From positions 62,001-126,000 of the forward strand of contig DATMAR010000009.1 in NCBI GenBank assembly GCA_035559795.1: a stretch of DNA of 64,000 nt, given 5' to 3'. Shown here in pieces: positions 27,807 through 36,486 of the stretch. The notes below the pieces were generated by a model. The model made no database searches, was not told the DNA's origin, and saw nothing but the letters and a program-made list of their open reading frames with translations. The position numbers were made by a program, and so were the translations under genes. Numbering within the stretch: position 1 is the stretch's first letter; the number at the start of each line of letters is the position of its first letter. The stretch comes from Fimbriimonadales bacterium. Lineage in GTDB: Bacteria > Armatimonadota > Fimbriimonadia > Fimbriimonadales > ATM1.

Positions 27807-29027
27807 CTACGCAACACCTTTCGCTAAGCGACTGAAGTTCTCCTGGTCCACTGCTCTCATCAAGGCATCTTCGTGCGTGATGTATCCGTTGCGATACAGA
27901 TCCAAAAGCGAGCGATCCATGGTAACCATTCCTTGCTGTGTGCTGGTTTCGATTACGGAATACATTTGGTGCGTCTTCGCTTCGCGAATCAGGTTTCGGA
28001 TTGCGGGTGTAGCGACCATGATTTCCACAGCGACGATTCTACCCCCCCCTAATTTCGGAGCCAATTGCTGTGAAATAATGCATTCTAAAGTGTTCGATAA
28101 AAGAACGCGAATCTGTTCCTGTTGCCCAGGAGGAAATACATCCACGAGACGGTCAACGGATTGTGGTGCATTTCTCGTATGCAACGTTCCGAAAACGAGG
28201 TGTCCCGTTTCGGCAAGGGTGAGGGCGGCAGTAATCGTTTCCAAATCTCGTAACTCGCCAACGACGATCACGTCTGGGTCCTCTCGCAACACTGCTCGGA
28301 GAGCGTTCTGGAAACTCAAAGTATCATGATGAACTTCTCGTTGATTCACCATTGCCATTTTGTGGTTATACAGGTATTCAATCGGATCTTCGATCGTCAT
28401 GATATGGCAGCGCCGAGTGTTGTTGATGTCGTCTACCATTGCGGCGATTGTTGTGGATTTTCCAGAACCTGTTGCGCCTGTAACAAGAATCAATCCGCTC
28501 GTTCTTTTTGTAATTTCCCGTAAAACCGGTGGTAGCCGCAAATCATCGAAAGACGGAATATTCTGGGGAATGACACGAAGAGCCGCACCGAGGCTTCCAC
28601 GCTGGTAATACACATTGACACGGAAACGACCGATATCTTTTACAGCGTGAGAAAAATCCAGTTCTCGCGTTTTTTCGAGAATCGTAATTCTTTCATCACT
28701 AAGAATTTCATAAATCAAACGGTGTGAAATTTCGGGTCGCACGATTTCGTAAGGAAGCGGAGTCAACTCTCCATCTACGCGCACCATAGGAGGGAGAGCG
28801 ACGGTGATGTGCAAGTCAGAAGCCTTTCTCTCCACACTCTCTCTCAGCAAATCGTCGATATGAACATCATCGAGAGAACGGGCTCCCTCGCTGTCCGAAG
28901 TCTGCTTAATTTCGATCGGTTCGCCATTCCTCGGATCTACTTCGACATGCTCCGGAAGCGGACCTAGAGAGCCTTCTTCCTGGTTTTGCTGACTCAATAC
29001 TTCTTTCCAATCGAATCGTGAAGACAT
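27807..29027 (-). CDS. pilT: Type IV pilus retraction ATPase PilT
   Basis: A 406-residue secretion-ATPase-superfamily hexamer that depolymerises pili for twitching motility. The N-terminal PAS-like domain begins near VHIDDLLRESVERKASDLHITV. Walker A is GATGSGKSTTIAAM, the Asp box is TIEDPIEYLYNHK, Walker B is DPDVIVVGELRDLETI, and the His box GHLVFGTLHTRNAPQSVDRLVDVFP is present. The AIRNLIREAKTHQM retraction motif marks PilT rather than PilB. It lacks the PilB Cys motif. The first ~50 residues are an unusual acidic extension. It follows the HDOD gene by 12 bases. Confidence 0.95.
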   Translation of the reverse strand: MSSRFDWKEVLSQQNQEEGSLGPLPEHVEVDPRNGEPIEIKQTSDSEGARSLDDVHIDDLLRESVERKASDLHITVALPPMVRVDGELTPLPYEIVRPEISHRLIYEILSDERITILEKTRELDFSHAVKDIGRFRVNVYYQRGSLGAALRVIPQNIPSFDDLRLPPVLREITKRTSGLILVTGATGSGKSTTIAAMVDDINNTRRCHIMTIEDPIEYLYNHKMAMVNQREVHHDTLSFQNALRAVLREDPDVIVVGELRDLETITAALTLAETGHLVFGTLHTRNAPQSVDRLVDVFPPGQQEQIRVLLSNTLECIISQQLAPKLGGGRIVAVEIMVATPAIRNLIREAKTHQMYSVIETSTQQGMVTMDRSLLDLYRNGYITHEDALMRAVDQENFSRLAKGVA

Positions 29028-29039
29028 TTTCGATACCTC

Positions 29040-29927
29040 CTAAAAACTCGATGACGAACGCTCTGCGACCGCATCTTTGCAATGCTGAAAAAGTTGTTCT
29101 TTGCTATCTTCGGATAATGAAAGCGTTTTGCTAACCCATTCCTCGAGACAAATTTCGAGATTCCCCTTCCCGAGTGCATGGGCAATCTCGCTGCCGAAAG
29201 CCGTAATGGCTACACTGTTCAAAAATTGACATTTGTTCCTTAAGGAAAAGCCGTTCGGTGCATGGTGATGTTCAATCACTTCGATGACCATGCGCGGTAG
29301 ATTCCAAAGTTTTGCCGCCGCTGCTCCTATTTCCGTGTGGTTGCAGCCATAAACCGACTTTTCGGCATCTAAGATGGAAGCCCCCCCTTGCACTAATTGT
29401 TCTACGTCGCTATAAGATGCTCGTTTCGAGCGGTCTAAAAGGGGTTTTCCGATGTCGTGCAAAAGTCCGCAAGTATAAGCGTCCTCTGGCTGCATCCCTC
29501 CCAGTTTCTCGGCAATGACTTTGCAGCAAACCGCGCTATCTACGCTGTGGCGCCACCAATCCCTGCGTCGTAAACTTCCGATATCCGCTTTTCCTAAAAA
29601 CAAATCGAAAGCCCCCACCGTCAGTGCGAGTTGGCGAATTGTTCTAAAACCTAAAAAAGTAGTCGCTTCGCGTATGGACGTAAGTTTCCTGGGCAGAGCA
29701 TAAAAAGCGCTGTTCGCCAAAATCAACACTTTGCTCGAAAAACCTGGGTCTATGGAAATTACGCGTTCTATTTCCTGCGCCGAAGAATTGTTCGAGCCGG
29801 TGAGTTGAATCACTTTATAAACCACTTGTGGAAGCGCGGCCAATTCTCTCGCTTCTTCGAGAATCGCTTCGATGGCGGAATGAGTTTCATCCGGCCATTC
29901 CGGTAAAGGATTAGGAATAGAAGACAT
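29040..29927 (-). CDS. HDOD domain protein
   Basis: A 295-residue cytoplasmic protein made mainly of one HDOD domain (about residues 25-235), with LPQVVYKVIQLTGSNNSSAQEIERVISIDPGFSSKVLILANSAFY and a degenerate HD region CGLLHDIGKPLLDR. HDOD proteins are signalling modules without proven phosphohydrolase activity; several affect pilus motility or c-di-GMP pathways. Its place between pilB and pilT, with gaps of only 8-12 bases, suggests a role in controlling the pilus motors. Confidence 0.88.
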   Translation of the reverse strand: MSSIPNPLPEWPDETHSAIEAILEEARELAALPQVVYKVIQLTGSNNSSAQEIERVISIDPGFSSKVLILANSAFYALPRKLTSIREATTFLGFRTIRQLALTVGAFDLFLGKADIGSLRRRDWWRHSVDSAVCCKVIAEKLGGMQPEDAYTCGLLHDIGKPLLDRSKRASYSDVEQLVQGGASILDAEKSVYGCNHTEIGAAAAKLWNLPRMVIEVIEHHHAPNGFSLRNKCQFLNSVAITAFGSEIAHALGKGNLEICLEEWVSKTLSLSEDSKEQLFQHCKDAVAERSSSSF

Positions 29928-29935
29928 TTATCTCC

Positions 29936-31657
29936 TCACGCATAAATCACCCTTACTACTTCCTCCACCGTTGTGTCTCCGCGAAGGATTTTTTGCAGCG
30001 CGTCTTCGGGTAGTGTGCGCATGCCGTTTTGGACCGCTAATGTACGGAGAACATGAGCAGGTTCCTTTTTCAAGATGCGATCCCTAATCTCATCGGTATA
30101 AATCATCAATTCATGAATGCCTGTACGTCCTTTGTAACCGGTTTGGAGACAATGGTCACAGCCAGCACCGCGGAATAAATTTAATGACTTATCTATGCTT
30201 GTCCCCATATCCTCCTCGAGCGGAAATCCGTAACGAAGAAGCGTTTCTCGAGGGACGGTGTACGATTCACGGCATTTCGTGCAAATTGTTCTGACAAGCC
30301 GCTGTGCTTGCACCGCTATGATAGAAGAAGCAATCAAAAAGGGTTCGACGCCCATGTCCATCAAACGAGTTGCAGCGCTTGCGGCATCATTGGTATGAAG
30401 AGTGCTTAACACTAAGTGTCCTGTGAGTGCCGCTTCCATCGCTATCGTTGCGGTTTCTGAATCGCGCATTTCACCGACCATGATGACGTCCGGGTCTTGA
30501 CGTAGCATGGCTCTTAATCCCGCAGCGAATGTCATTCCTGCTTTCACATTGACATTGCATTGGTTTATGCCAGGAATCTCGTATTCCACCGGATCCTCTA
30601 TCGTGATGATGTTTCTTTCGGAACTCATGATTTTGTTCAAGATGGAATACAACGTCGTTGATTTTCCTGAGCCGGTGGGGCCCGTTATCAAAATAATTCC
30701 GTAAGTGCGTGAGCAAACGTCTTCGAGTGAAGATAAGGTATCCGGCAAGAAACCCAATTTATTAAGTCCTATCATCACGTTACCTTTATCCAAAATTCGG
30801 AGAACCACTTTCTCGCCGTGCACCAGAGGAAGTGTGCTCACGCGAAAATCGTATTCTTTTCCTTGAATCACCGCAGAGATTCTGTTGTCTTGGGGAACAC
30901 GCTTTTCTGCGATGTCCATATTTGCCATAATTTTGAAGCGGCTAATAAGGGGGGCTTGCACGCGTTTCGGCATGTCCATGATTTCGTGGAGAACACCGTC
31001 AATTCGATAGCGAACTTGCACTTTGTCTTTGTAAGGCTCGATATGAATGTCGCTTGCTCTATCGGTTACGGCTTGATTGATAATCAGATTCGCAAGCCGA
31101 ATGATGGGGGCTTCCTCTCCTAATTCTTTGAGTTGCGCAGCGCTGAGTTCTTCTTCACCGTCCGTTTTATTGAGTTGAACTTCACCATCGTATTCGTTTA
31201 AAACGCCTTTTAACGTATCGGAAACCGCCGTTTCTTTTGCGTAAATTGCATTGATTGCAGCGACTAAGTCTTCTTCGACGGAAATTAAGGGCTCGATTTC
31301 ATATCCGGTAACCATCCGTAGTTCGTCAATGACGAAAATATCGAGCGGATTCACCATCGCCACTTGCAGACGGTTATTAACGATAGATAAAGGCAAAACC
31401 TTGAAGCGTTTTGCGAAGGCTGGGCTCAATAAAACCACGGCTGTGGGATCCGGCTTGTTTTCGCTTACATCCGCGAATTCCACACCCCACATCAGCCCCA
31501 TGCATCGAACACGGTCTTTCTCGCTCAAATAGCCCATCTGCACGAGCAAGTCGCCGATAGGTTGTTGTGTGCCGAGTTCTTTTTGTTTCGAGAGAGCCTC
31601 TCGAAGTTGCTCCTCGGTGATTACTCCTTGCTGTACGTAGATTTCACCGCTAAGCAT
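29936..31657 (-). CDS. pilB: Type IV pilus assembly ATPase PilB
   Basis: A 573-residue GspE/PilB extension motor. The N-terminal MshEN domain (IYVQQGVITEEQLREALSKQKEL, IGDLLVQMGYLSEKDRVRCMGLMWGVEF) resembles c-di-GMP-binding versions. The ATPase core has ASDIHIEPYKDKVQVRYRIDG, Walker A GPTGSGKSTTLYSIL, TIEDPVEYEIPGINQ and Walker B DPDVIMVGEMRDSET. The Zn-binding tetracysteine (CTKCRESY and CDHCLQTGYKGR) confirms PilB. It leads the pilB-HDOD-pilT operon. Confidence 0.95.
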   Translation of the reverse strand: MLSGEIYVQQGVITEEQLREALSKQKELGTQQPIGDLLVQMGYLSEKDRVRCMGLMWGVEFADVSENKPDPTAVVLLSPAFAKRFKVLPLSIVNNRLQVAMVNPLDIFVIDELRMVTGYEIEPLISVEEDLVAAINAIYAKETAVSDTLKGVLNEYDGEVQLNKTDGEEELSAAQLKELGEEAPIIRLANLIINQAVTDRASDIHIEPYKDKVQVRYRIDGVLHEIMDMPKRVQAPLISRFKIMANMDIAEKRVPQDNRISAVIQGKEYDFRVSTLPLVHGEKVVLRILDKGNVMIGLNKLGFLPDTLSSLEDVCSRTYGIILITGPTGSGKSTTLYSILNKIMSSERNIITIEDPVEYEIPGINQCNVNVKAGMTFAAGLRAMLRQDPDVIMVGEMRDSETATIAMEAALTGHLVLSTLHTNDAASAATRLMDMGVEPFLIASSIIAVQAQRLVRTICTKCRESYTVPRETLLRYGFPLEEDMGTSIDKSLNLFRGAGCDHCLQTGYKGRTGIHELMIYTDEIRDRILKKEPAHVLRTLAVQNGMRTLPEDALQKILRGDTTVEEVVRVIYA

Positions 31658-31885
31658 GCCGCGTCTCCTGTGTGAAAAATCGATAGCATGCGGAAGGCGA
31701 CGAGCTAGCGCTTACGTCGCTCCAGCGGATGCAATGCCCTTGTTTAAAAAATAATCCCAAAGAAAACCCTCTACCCGTCGTATTTATGTTCCACATTCGC
31801 TTTGTATTCGACCCTGTCAATATCACCTGCAAGAATGGGTGTCGCGTGAACACCTTCCCGAATCATCTAAATAGATAATCGGCGT

Positions 31886-32368
31886 TTAGCGATTTGTTTT
31901 TCCTAAGAGACTTTGCAGGATTTCAGACGGGAAACCCTTAGGGTCGTCTTTTCTTCCCAAGGGTCGTGCGATTTGGGCGTGGGTTACGATGTTACGAATC
32001 GGGTGCCGCGAAATAATCTCTTCTACTAAAAATTTCAAGGCTGTAATTTGAGGAGAAGGATAAACATCGAAGCCGCTATTTTTATTCACGAGTTCGATGC
32101 CGATGGAGAAATCATTTACATTTTTTCGTCCGTCGGGCATCTCCGAAACCCCAGCATGCCATGCGCGCTTGCTTTCCTCTACGTGCTGCACGGTGGTGCC
32201 ATCGCGGTCAATCGTGTAATGAGCGGAAACTTTGGATTCAGGTTTTGAAAAATGTTCAATCGTTTCCTCGAGGGAATCGAAAACCGTCGCATGGAGAACA
32301 ATCGTATCTATAACCGCGTCCCGGGGTCTTTCATCATAATTCGGGGAAGGGTTCCACGATTTTTTCAT
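31886..32368 (-). CDS. N-acetylmuramoyl-L-alanine amidase (Amidase_2, AmpD-like)
   Basis: A 160-residue Zn amidase of the AmpD/Amidase_2 fold that cleaves the bond between MurNAc and the stem peptide. Motifs are IDTIVLHATVF (Zn His), SAHYTIDRDGTTVQHVEESKRAWHAG, and THAQIARPLGRKDDPKGFP (second Zn His and Asp). No signal peptide is evident, suggesting a cytoplasmic recycling enzyme like AmpD, although a periplasmic role cannot be excluded. It is transcribed away from the pilMNOPQ operon, from a shared 291-base intergenic region. Confidence 0.88.
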   Translation of the reverse strand: MKKSWNPSPNYDERPRDAVIDTIVLHATVFDSLEETIEHFSKPESKVSAHYTIDRDGTTVQHVEESKRAWHAGVSEMPDGRKNVNDFSIGIELVNKNSGFDVYPSPQITALKFLVEEIISRHPIRNIVTHAQIARPLGRKDDPKGFPSEILQSLLGKTNR

Positions 32369-32452
32369 AAATTTTCCGTCACACTTTCGAGGCTCCGGTT
32401 GTTGAGACTTTTTCTAAATTATGGAATATCGAGTGTGTGCAAAGCCCTTGTT

Positions 32453-32534
32453 GTAGGAGCGGCATAAGCCGCGATAGATATAGGAGTGGCGTAAGCCCGA
32501 TAAAAAGTGTTTGTAGGAGCGATGTAATCCGCGA
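32453..32534 (+). repeat. Dispersed palindromic repeat, three copies in tandem
   Basis: Copies at 32453-32474 (GTAGGAGCGGCATAAGCCGC), 32481-32500 (TAGGAGTGGCGTAAGCCCG) and 32513-32534 (GTAGGAGCGATGTAATCCGC). The first pairs GCGGC with GCCGC, a compensatory variant of the copies near 20.4 kb. They lie in the shared upstream region of the amidase and pil operons. Confidence 0.75.
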
Positions 32535-32659
32535 CTAATAGACGTCGTGAAAGTTTTTTTCTCTGATTTTCTCCCATTCAAACTTCATCCAACCCTACAG
32601 GTTGGTGGGATTTCATCCGAAACTCTACCTGGGCTTCCCGCCCGCAAAGGATAAACCTA

Positions 32660-33511
32660 ATGTACGAAGCCTATTGGGGATTACAAGAACCACCTTTCAG
32701 TCTTACGCCGGATCCTCGTTTTTTATATCTGAGCCGCGCTCACGAGGATGCCCTTATGATGCTTCATTACGCGATTACCAGGAATAAGGGAGCGGCGATG
32801 CTCTGTGGCGACATCGGATTAGGAAAAACCACGATTAGCCGCAAATTGATAGAAATGATTGACCCACTCGCGTACCAGTTCGTTCTCATCGTGAACCCCA
32901 TTCTCACTCCTACGCAAATGCTGGGAGAAATCCTTTCACAACTGGGGATCGAGCCCACATCACGCAACCGACAAGTTTTAGTTCAACAACTTCATTCCCA
33001 TCTCCTCGACAATTACTGCAGGGGGAAACGGGTGATTGTTCTTATAGACGAAGCACACCTTATTCGCTCTTCCGCAACTTTGGAAGAACTTCGTCTTCTC
33101 CTTAACTGCCAAATGAACGACCAGTTCCTCGTCAGCCTCGTTCTGTTAGGGCAATTGGAATTGAAGAAGAAAATCGAAAAGGTTCCTGCTTTGAATCAAA
33201 GAATCGCAGTTCGCTATGCCCTCCAGCAATTGGATATTCAAGAAACAGGCGCAATGATCGAATTTCGACTTAGGACCGCAGGATACACAGCAGAACAAAT
33301 TCCATTTACACCCGATGCCATTTTCGAAATTCACAAAGTCACGGGGGGGACACCACGACTGATCAGTCAGGCAGCCGATAATGCCCTTCTTGTTGGATTC
33401 GTCCAGAACCTAAAACGAATCGATGGCTTTACGATGCATTCCATCCTTTGTGAAGATAACGAACTCGGAAGTAAGAACGATCTAAGTAGCGAAACAAGAA
33501 AGGCAGCATAA
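32660..33511 (+). CDS. ExeA/GspA-like AAA+ ATPase
   Basis: A 283-residue AAA+ ATPase of the ExeA type. It starts YEAYWGLQEPPFSLTPDPRFLYLSRAHEDAL, has Walker A GDIGLGKTT, Walker B VIVLIDEAH and the sensor region GGTPRLISQAADNALL. ExeA-type proteins help build secretin pores through peptidoglycan in type II secretion. This copy lacks the C-terminal peptidoglycan-binding domain. As the first gene of the pilMNOPQ operon it likely assists assembly of the PilQ secretin; this is inference from context. The ATG follows AAAGGATAA. Confidence 0.9.
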   Translation: MYEAYWGLQEPPFSLTPDPRFLYLSRAHEDALMMLHYAITRNKGAAMLCGDIGLGKTTISRKLIEMIDPLAYQFVLIVNPILTPTQMLGEILSQLGIEPTSRNRQVLVQQLHSHLLDNYCRGKRVIVLIDEAHLIRSSATLEELRLLLNCQMNDQFLVSLVLLGQLELKKKIEKVPALNQRIAVRYALQQLDIQETGAMIEFRLRTAGYTAEQIPFTPDAIFEIHKVTGGTPRLISQAADNALLVGFVQNLKRIDGFTMHSILCEDNELGSKNDLSSETRKAA

Positions 33512-33514
33512 ATC

Positions 33515-34048
33515 ATGCACCTCGTTGACGCAATTCGACTGGCGCAAAAACAAGCGCAATCGGGAAAAAACAAAAACACGGTTCCCGAAGATTTCACACG
33601 CCAAAACACAGAATTCACTCCTAGTCCAGTCACCGAAACGGAAACTACAACAACGGAAATTACAACCATGAATACAAAAGATACAACTCCTGAACCTGTT
33701 ACTCCTGTCGTAGCAAACTCCGGAGGCAGCGTCGTTCGTCTCGAGCTCTTCCTTTCCCCAGAGCAAATGCATATGATGCTCAGAGGAATTCTCCAAGGCG
33801 CACACACCGTTATGACGCTTCGAGAAGCGGCACAGCATCTTCGCATTCCATCACAAACGCTGCTTCACCTCGCAGAGTCTGGGGAAATCCCTGCGTTTAT
33901 GATCGATGGCCAATGGAGATTTGCAAGATATGCGGTAGACGAATGGATAACCCTCCAAACACTTCACGGCAAGACTGAAACAAACCTTCATGGCAGTAGT
34001 AACGAAATAAGTCGCGATGATAAGGAGGAGGATGTCAATGCCGCTTAA
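33515..34048 (+). CDS. Excisionase/MerR-type helix-turn-helix protein in the pil operon
   Basis: A 177-residue protein. The N-terminal half is a low-complexity Thr/Glu/Pro-rich linker (about residues 25-75). A helix-turn-helix of the excisionase/HTH_17 type follows at about 93-147: TLREAAQHLRIPSQTLLHLAESGEIPAFMIDGQWRFARYAVDEWI. It starts 3 bases after the ATPase gene and overlaps the pilM open frame. A DNA-binding module inside a pilus assembly operon is unusual; it might regulate the operon, or the fold may bind protein. I do not know a precise homologue. Confidence 0.75.
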   Translation: MHLVDAIRLAQKQAQSGKNKNTVPEDFTRQNTEFTPSPVTETETTTTEITTMNTKDTTPEPVTPVVANSGGSVVRLELFLSPEQMHMMLRGILQGAHTVMTLREAAQHLRIPSQTLLHLAESGEIPAFMIDGQWRFARYAVDEWITLQTLHGKTETNLHGSSNEISRDDKEEDVNAA

Positions 34049-35129
34049 CTTTTTCAAAGCACAAAAGCGAATCGGGCTCGACATTGGCCATTCGAACATT
34101 AAAATCGCGCAGGTCGAACCCACTTCGACGGGATACCTAATCCAAACGATGCATTCCATCCCGACTCCTCAAAATGCGGTCCAGGATTCGGTTGTAGTGG
34201 ATATCGATGCAACTGCTGATGCAATCCGGCAACTTTTGAGACAAGCGAGAACAGATGCAAACACCGCACATCTCGCCGTGGCAGGACCCACCGTGATCGT
34301 GCGAACGGTGAAAATGCCGCAAATGCCCGAAGCGGCTCTTCGAAAATCTCTTCGTTTCGAAGCGGCGCGCTACGTTCCCTCTTCCGTAGAGGATTCTTAT
34401 GTCGAATGTGAAATCATCGGGAATTCGAGCGATGGACAAATGGACGTACTCATTGTCGCATCACCGAAAGACATCGTCGAAGGAAGAATTGCCGCTGCTG
34501 AATCTGCTGGGCTCGAAGTCGATATTGTAGACATCGAAGCCTTTGCATCTTACCGAGCATTCGTCGAAGCAGACTCGGATTTCCAACCTACAGGACCCTT
34601 CGTTTTAGTGGATATCGGAGGACAAATAACAGACGTTAGCGTGGTAGACGGGGGGAAGTTCGCTCTCACGCGTTCGATTCCTATGGCTGGCGAAGCGCTG
34701 ACCAACGCCCTTCAATCCTATTTCAAACTATCTTATGAAGAAGCGACACAAGGCAAGCTCGTGCTCGATTTGCGTCCACTCATAGATACGCAAGGACCTA
34801 TGGAAAACCCCCCCCTTAGAGTCGTGCAGCCTTTAATTGACGAATTGATTCGTGAAATTAGGCGCTCGATTAACTATTATCAATCCCAGCAGGGGGATAC
34901 GCGGGATAAAAAACCTTCTCAATTGATTCTCACAGGCGGAAGTAGTCAGATGACAGGTCTTCCTGAATACCTCAGCCATAAACTCGGGCTTCAAGTGATT
35001 ACACCGAATTTCTTCATGAACCCGCACTTTACTTTCGAAGAACCTTCGGAAAACATCGAGCAGTGCGCTTTTGGCGTTGCGCTCGGACTCGCTATGCATA
35101 AATCCCAAAAAATGGTTGCCGCGGCATAA
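34038..35129 (+). CDS. pilM: Type IV pilus assembly protein PilM
   Basis: About 363 residues, an actin/FtsA-like cytoplasmic ATP-binding protein that docks the N-terminus of PilN at the inner membrane. Motifs are IGLDIGHSNIKIAQVE (phosphate 1), FEAARYVPSSVED, FVLVDIGGQITDVSVVDGG (phosphate 2) and LILTGGSSQMTGLPEYLS. The frame runs back to 34017, but ATG 34038 lies 7 bases after AAGGAGGAG and gives the standard start. The ATPase-competent loops appear intact. Confidence 0.93.
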   Translation: MPLNFFKAQKRIGLDIGHSNIKIAQVEPTSTGYLIQTMHSIPTPQNAVQDSVVVDIDATADAIRQLLRQARTDANTAHLAVAGPTVIVRTVKMPQMPEAALRKSLRFEAARYVPSSVEDSYVECEIIGNSSDGQMDVLIVASPKDIVEGRIAAAESAGLEVDIVDIEAFASYRAFVEADSDFQPTGPFVLVDIGGQITDVSVVDGGKFALTRSIPMAGEALTNALQSYFKLSYEEATQGKLVLDLRPLIDTQGPMENPPLRVVQPLIDELIREIRRSINYYQSQQGDTRDKKPSQLILTGGSSQMTGLPEYLSHKLGLQVITPNFFMNPHFTFEEPSENIEQCAFGVALGLAMHKSQKMVAAA

Positions 35130-35143
35130 GGGGGTTGTTAACA

Positions 35144-35758
35144 ATGCCTTCAATCAATCTAATTGCAGAACAACGTCAAATCAAACGCGATGCGGAACGA
35201 AGAGTCCGTAAATGGATGTCCGCCTCCGGAGCAGTGTTCGTTTTTGGCGGTTTGATTTTTGGATTCTTTTGGTTCCAAACACAACGCGCGCATTCCGAAC
35301 TCAGAGACCTAAAAGCGCAAGAAGAAAGATTAGTACCGATAAAAGAACAACTTGCACTCGCTTCTCAAGCGCTCAAAGAACTCGAACCGAGACTCCGAAC
35401 TCTCGAAAGAGCAAGACAAGCAACGCAACAATGGAATCGGGTTCTGGAGCACATCAGTTATGTCATGCCAGAAAACACATGGCTCACGAATCTACGAAGC
35501 ACACCTTCTAAGGATGACAAACCCGTTGAAATTCAATACACCGGCATGAGCGCAAGCCAAGACCTCATCGGTGAATTGATGCTTCGACTTCAAAAGTGCC
35601 CTGACCTTACGGATGTCTCACTCAAATACACCGACCAACGCAGAACATCGCAAGGCCTCGGGCTGGAATATCAAATTGTCTCTCTCCTGGCTAATAGCGG
35701 CACAACTGCCGAAAATAAAACACAAGCAACAAACAGTAACCCAGGAGCCACCTCATGA
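35144..35758 (+). CDS. pilN: Type IV pilus assembly protein PilN
   Basis: About 204 residues. The short N-terminus carries INLIAEQRQ, the PilM-binding INLLP-like motif, followed by a basic stretch, one membrane helix (about residues 30-50), a coiled coil (about 55-100) and a ferredoxin-like domain. It links PilM to PilO in the alignment subcomplex. An upstream in-frame TTG (35135) is less likely than ATG 35144, which follows AAGGGGG. The C-terminus is Thr/Asn-rich. It overlaps pilO by 4 bases. Confidence 0.9.
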   Translation: MPSINLIAEQRQIKRDAERRVRKWMSASGAVFVFGGLIFGFFWFQTQRAHSELRDLKAQEERLVPIKEQLALASQALKELEPRLRTLERARQATQQWNRVLEHISYVMPENTWLTNLRSTPSKDDKPVEIQYTGMSASQDLIGELMLRLQKCPDLTDVSLKYTDQRRTSQGLGLEYQIVSLLANSGTTAENKTQATNSNPGATS

Positions 35759-36486
35759 ATAAGACTTTCCCTTCTCCGACTCCATTCATTGTTTTGACAT
35801 TCGTTCTTTTCGTCACTGCCTCCGCCCTCGGCTATTGGCAATACACGAAAATGAGCAGTGTACAAAGCAATGTCGAAAAACTTTCAAACGATTTGCAAAA
35901 CGCACAACAACTTCAAGCGAAAGCGCTACGTGTAAAACTGATTCTCGCTGAATCTCTCGAAAAACTTCAGCATCTCGAGGCAGGAGTTTCTACTGCCGCT
36001 TATGTCCCAACCCTTCTCAAAGAATTAGAATCCGTAGGAAGATCTTGCAATCTCGAAATCATCGGGGTTCGCCCTCTTCCTATGAACACCGACAAGAAAA
36101 AGAAGAAATCAGACGACGAAAACAAATCTTCTGAAACCATTCAGCGTAAGCCTTATCAAGAATTAGACCTCGAAGTCAAATCTCAAGGCTCTTTCCAAAA
36201 TCAAATGCTTTTCCTACAAAGGTTGCAGGACTTTCCTAAAATCGTGGGCGTCCAATCCGTCAGCATCAACCCTAAAATGGGCAAAGACGGAAAAACAATC
36301 TCATCCCTCGAAGCGGTTTTCGTGATTCGCGTTTACGTCTTCACGATTCTCAATCCTGCAGCCGCGCTACAAAACTCGACGAGACCGAATTCCCCCCTGA
36401 ACTCATCCAATCTTCAATCCGAAACAAGAACTACGATTCCGAATAATTCATCGAACATGGGAGAAAACCCGAATGCAAGCAGATAA
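35755..36486 (+). CDS. pilO: Type IV pilus assembly protein PilO
   Basis: A 243-residue bitopic protein with a membrane helix (about residues 12-31), a coiled coil (about 35-75) and a PilO-like domain (YVPTLLKELESVGRSCNLEIIGVRPLP ... YQELDLEVKSQGSFQNQMLFLQRLQDFPKIVGVQSVSI). It forms heterodimers with PilN in the inner-membrane alignment complex. A Lys-rich insert (DKKKKKSDDENK) and a Ser/Asn-rich C-terminal tail are peculiar to this copy. It overlaps the next gene by 14 bases. Confidence 0.88.
   Translation: MNKTFPSPTPFIVLTFVLFVTASALGYWQYTKMSSVQSNVEKLSNDLQNAQQLQAKALRVKLILAESLEKLQHLEAGVSTAAYVPTLLKELESVGRSCNLEIIGVRPLPMNTDKKKKKSDDENKSSETIQRKPYQELDLEVKSQGSFQNQMLFLQRLQDFPKIVGVQSVSINPKMGKDGKTISSLEAVFVIRVYVFTILNPAAALQNSTRPNSPLNSSNLQSETRTTIPNNSSNMGENPNASR

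Noticed and set aside
33367-33846. A 159-residue Val/Cys/Ser-rich minus frame over the HTH gene
   Set aside because: Antisense to the Thr/Glu-rich linker, which produces Val/Ser-rich shadow translation; no independent support.
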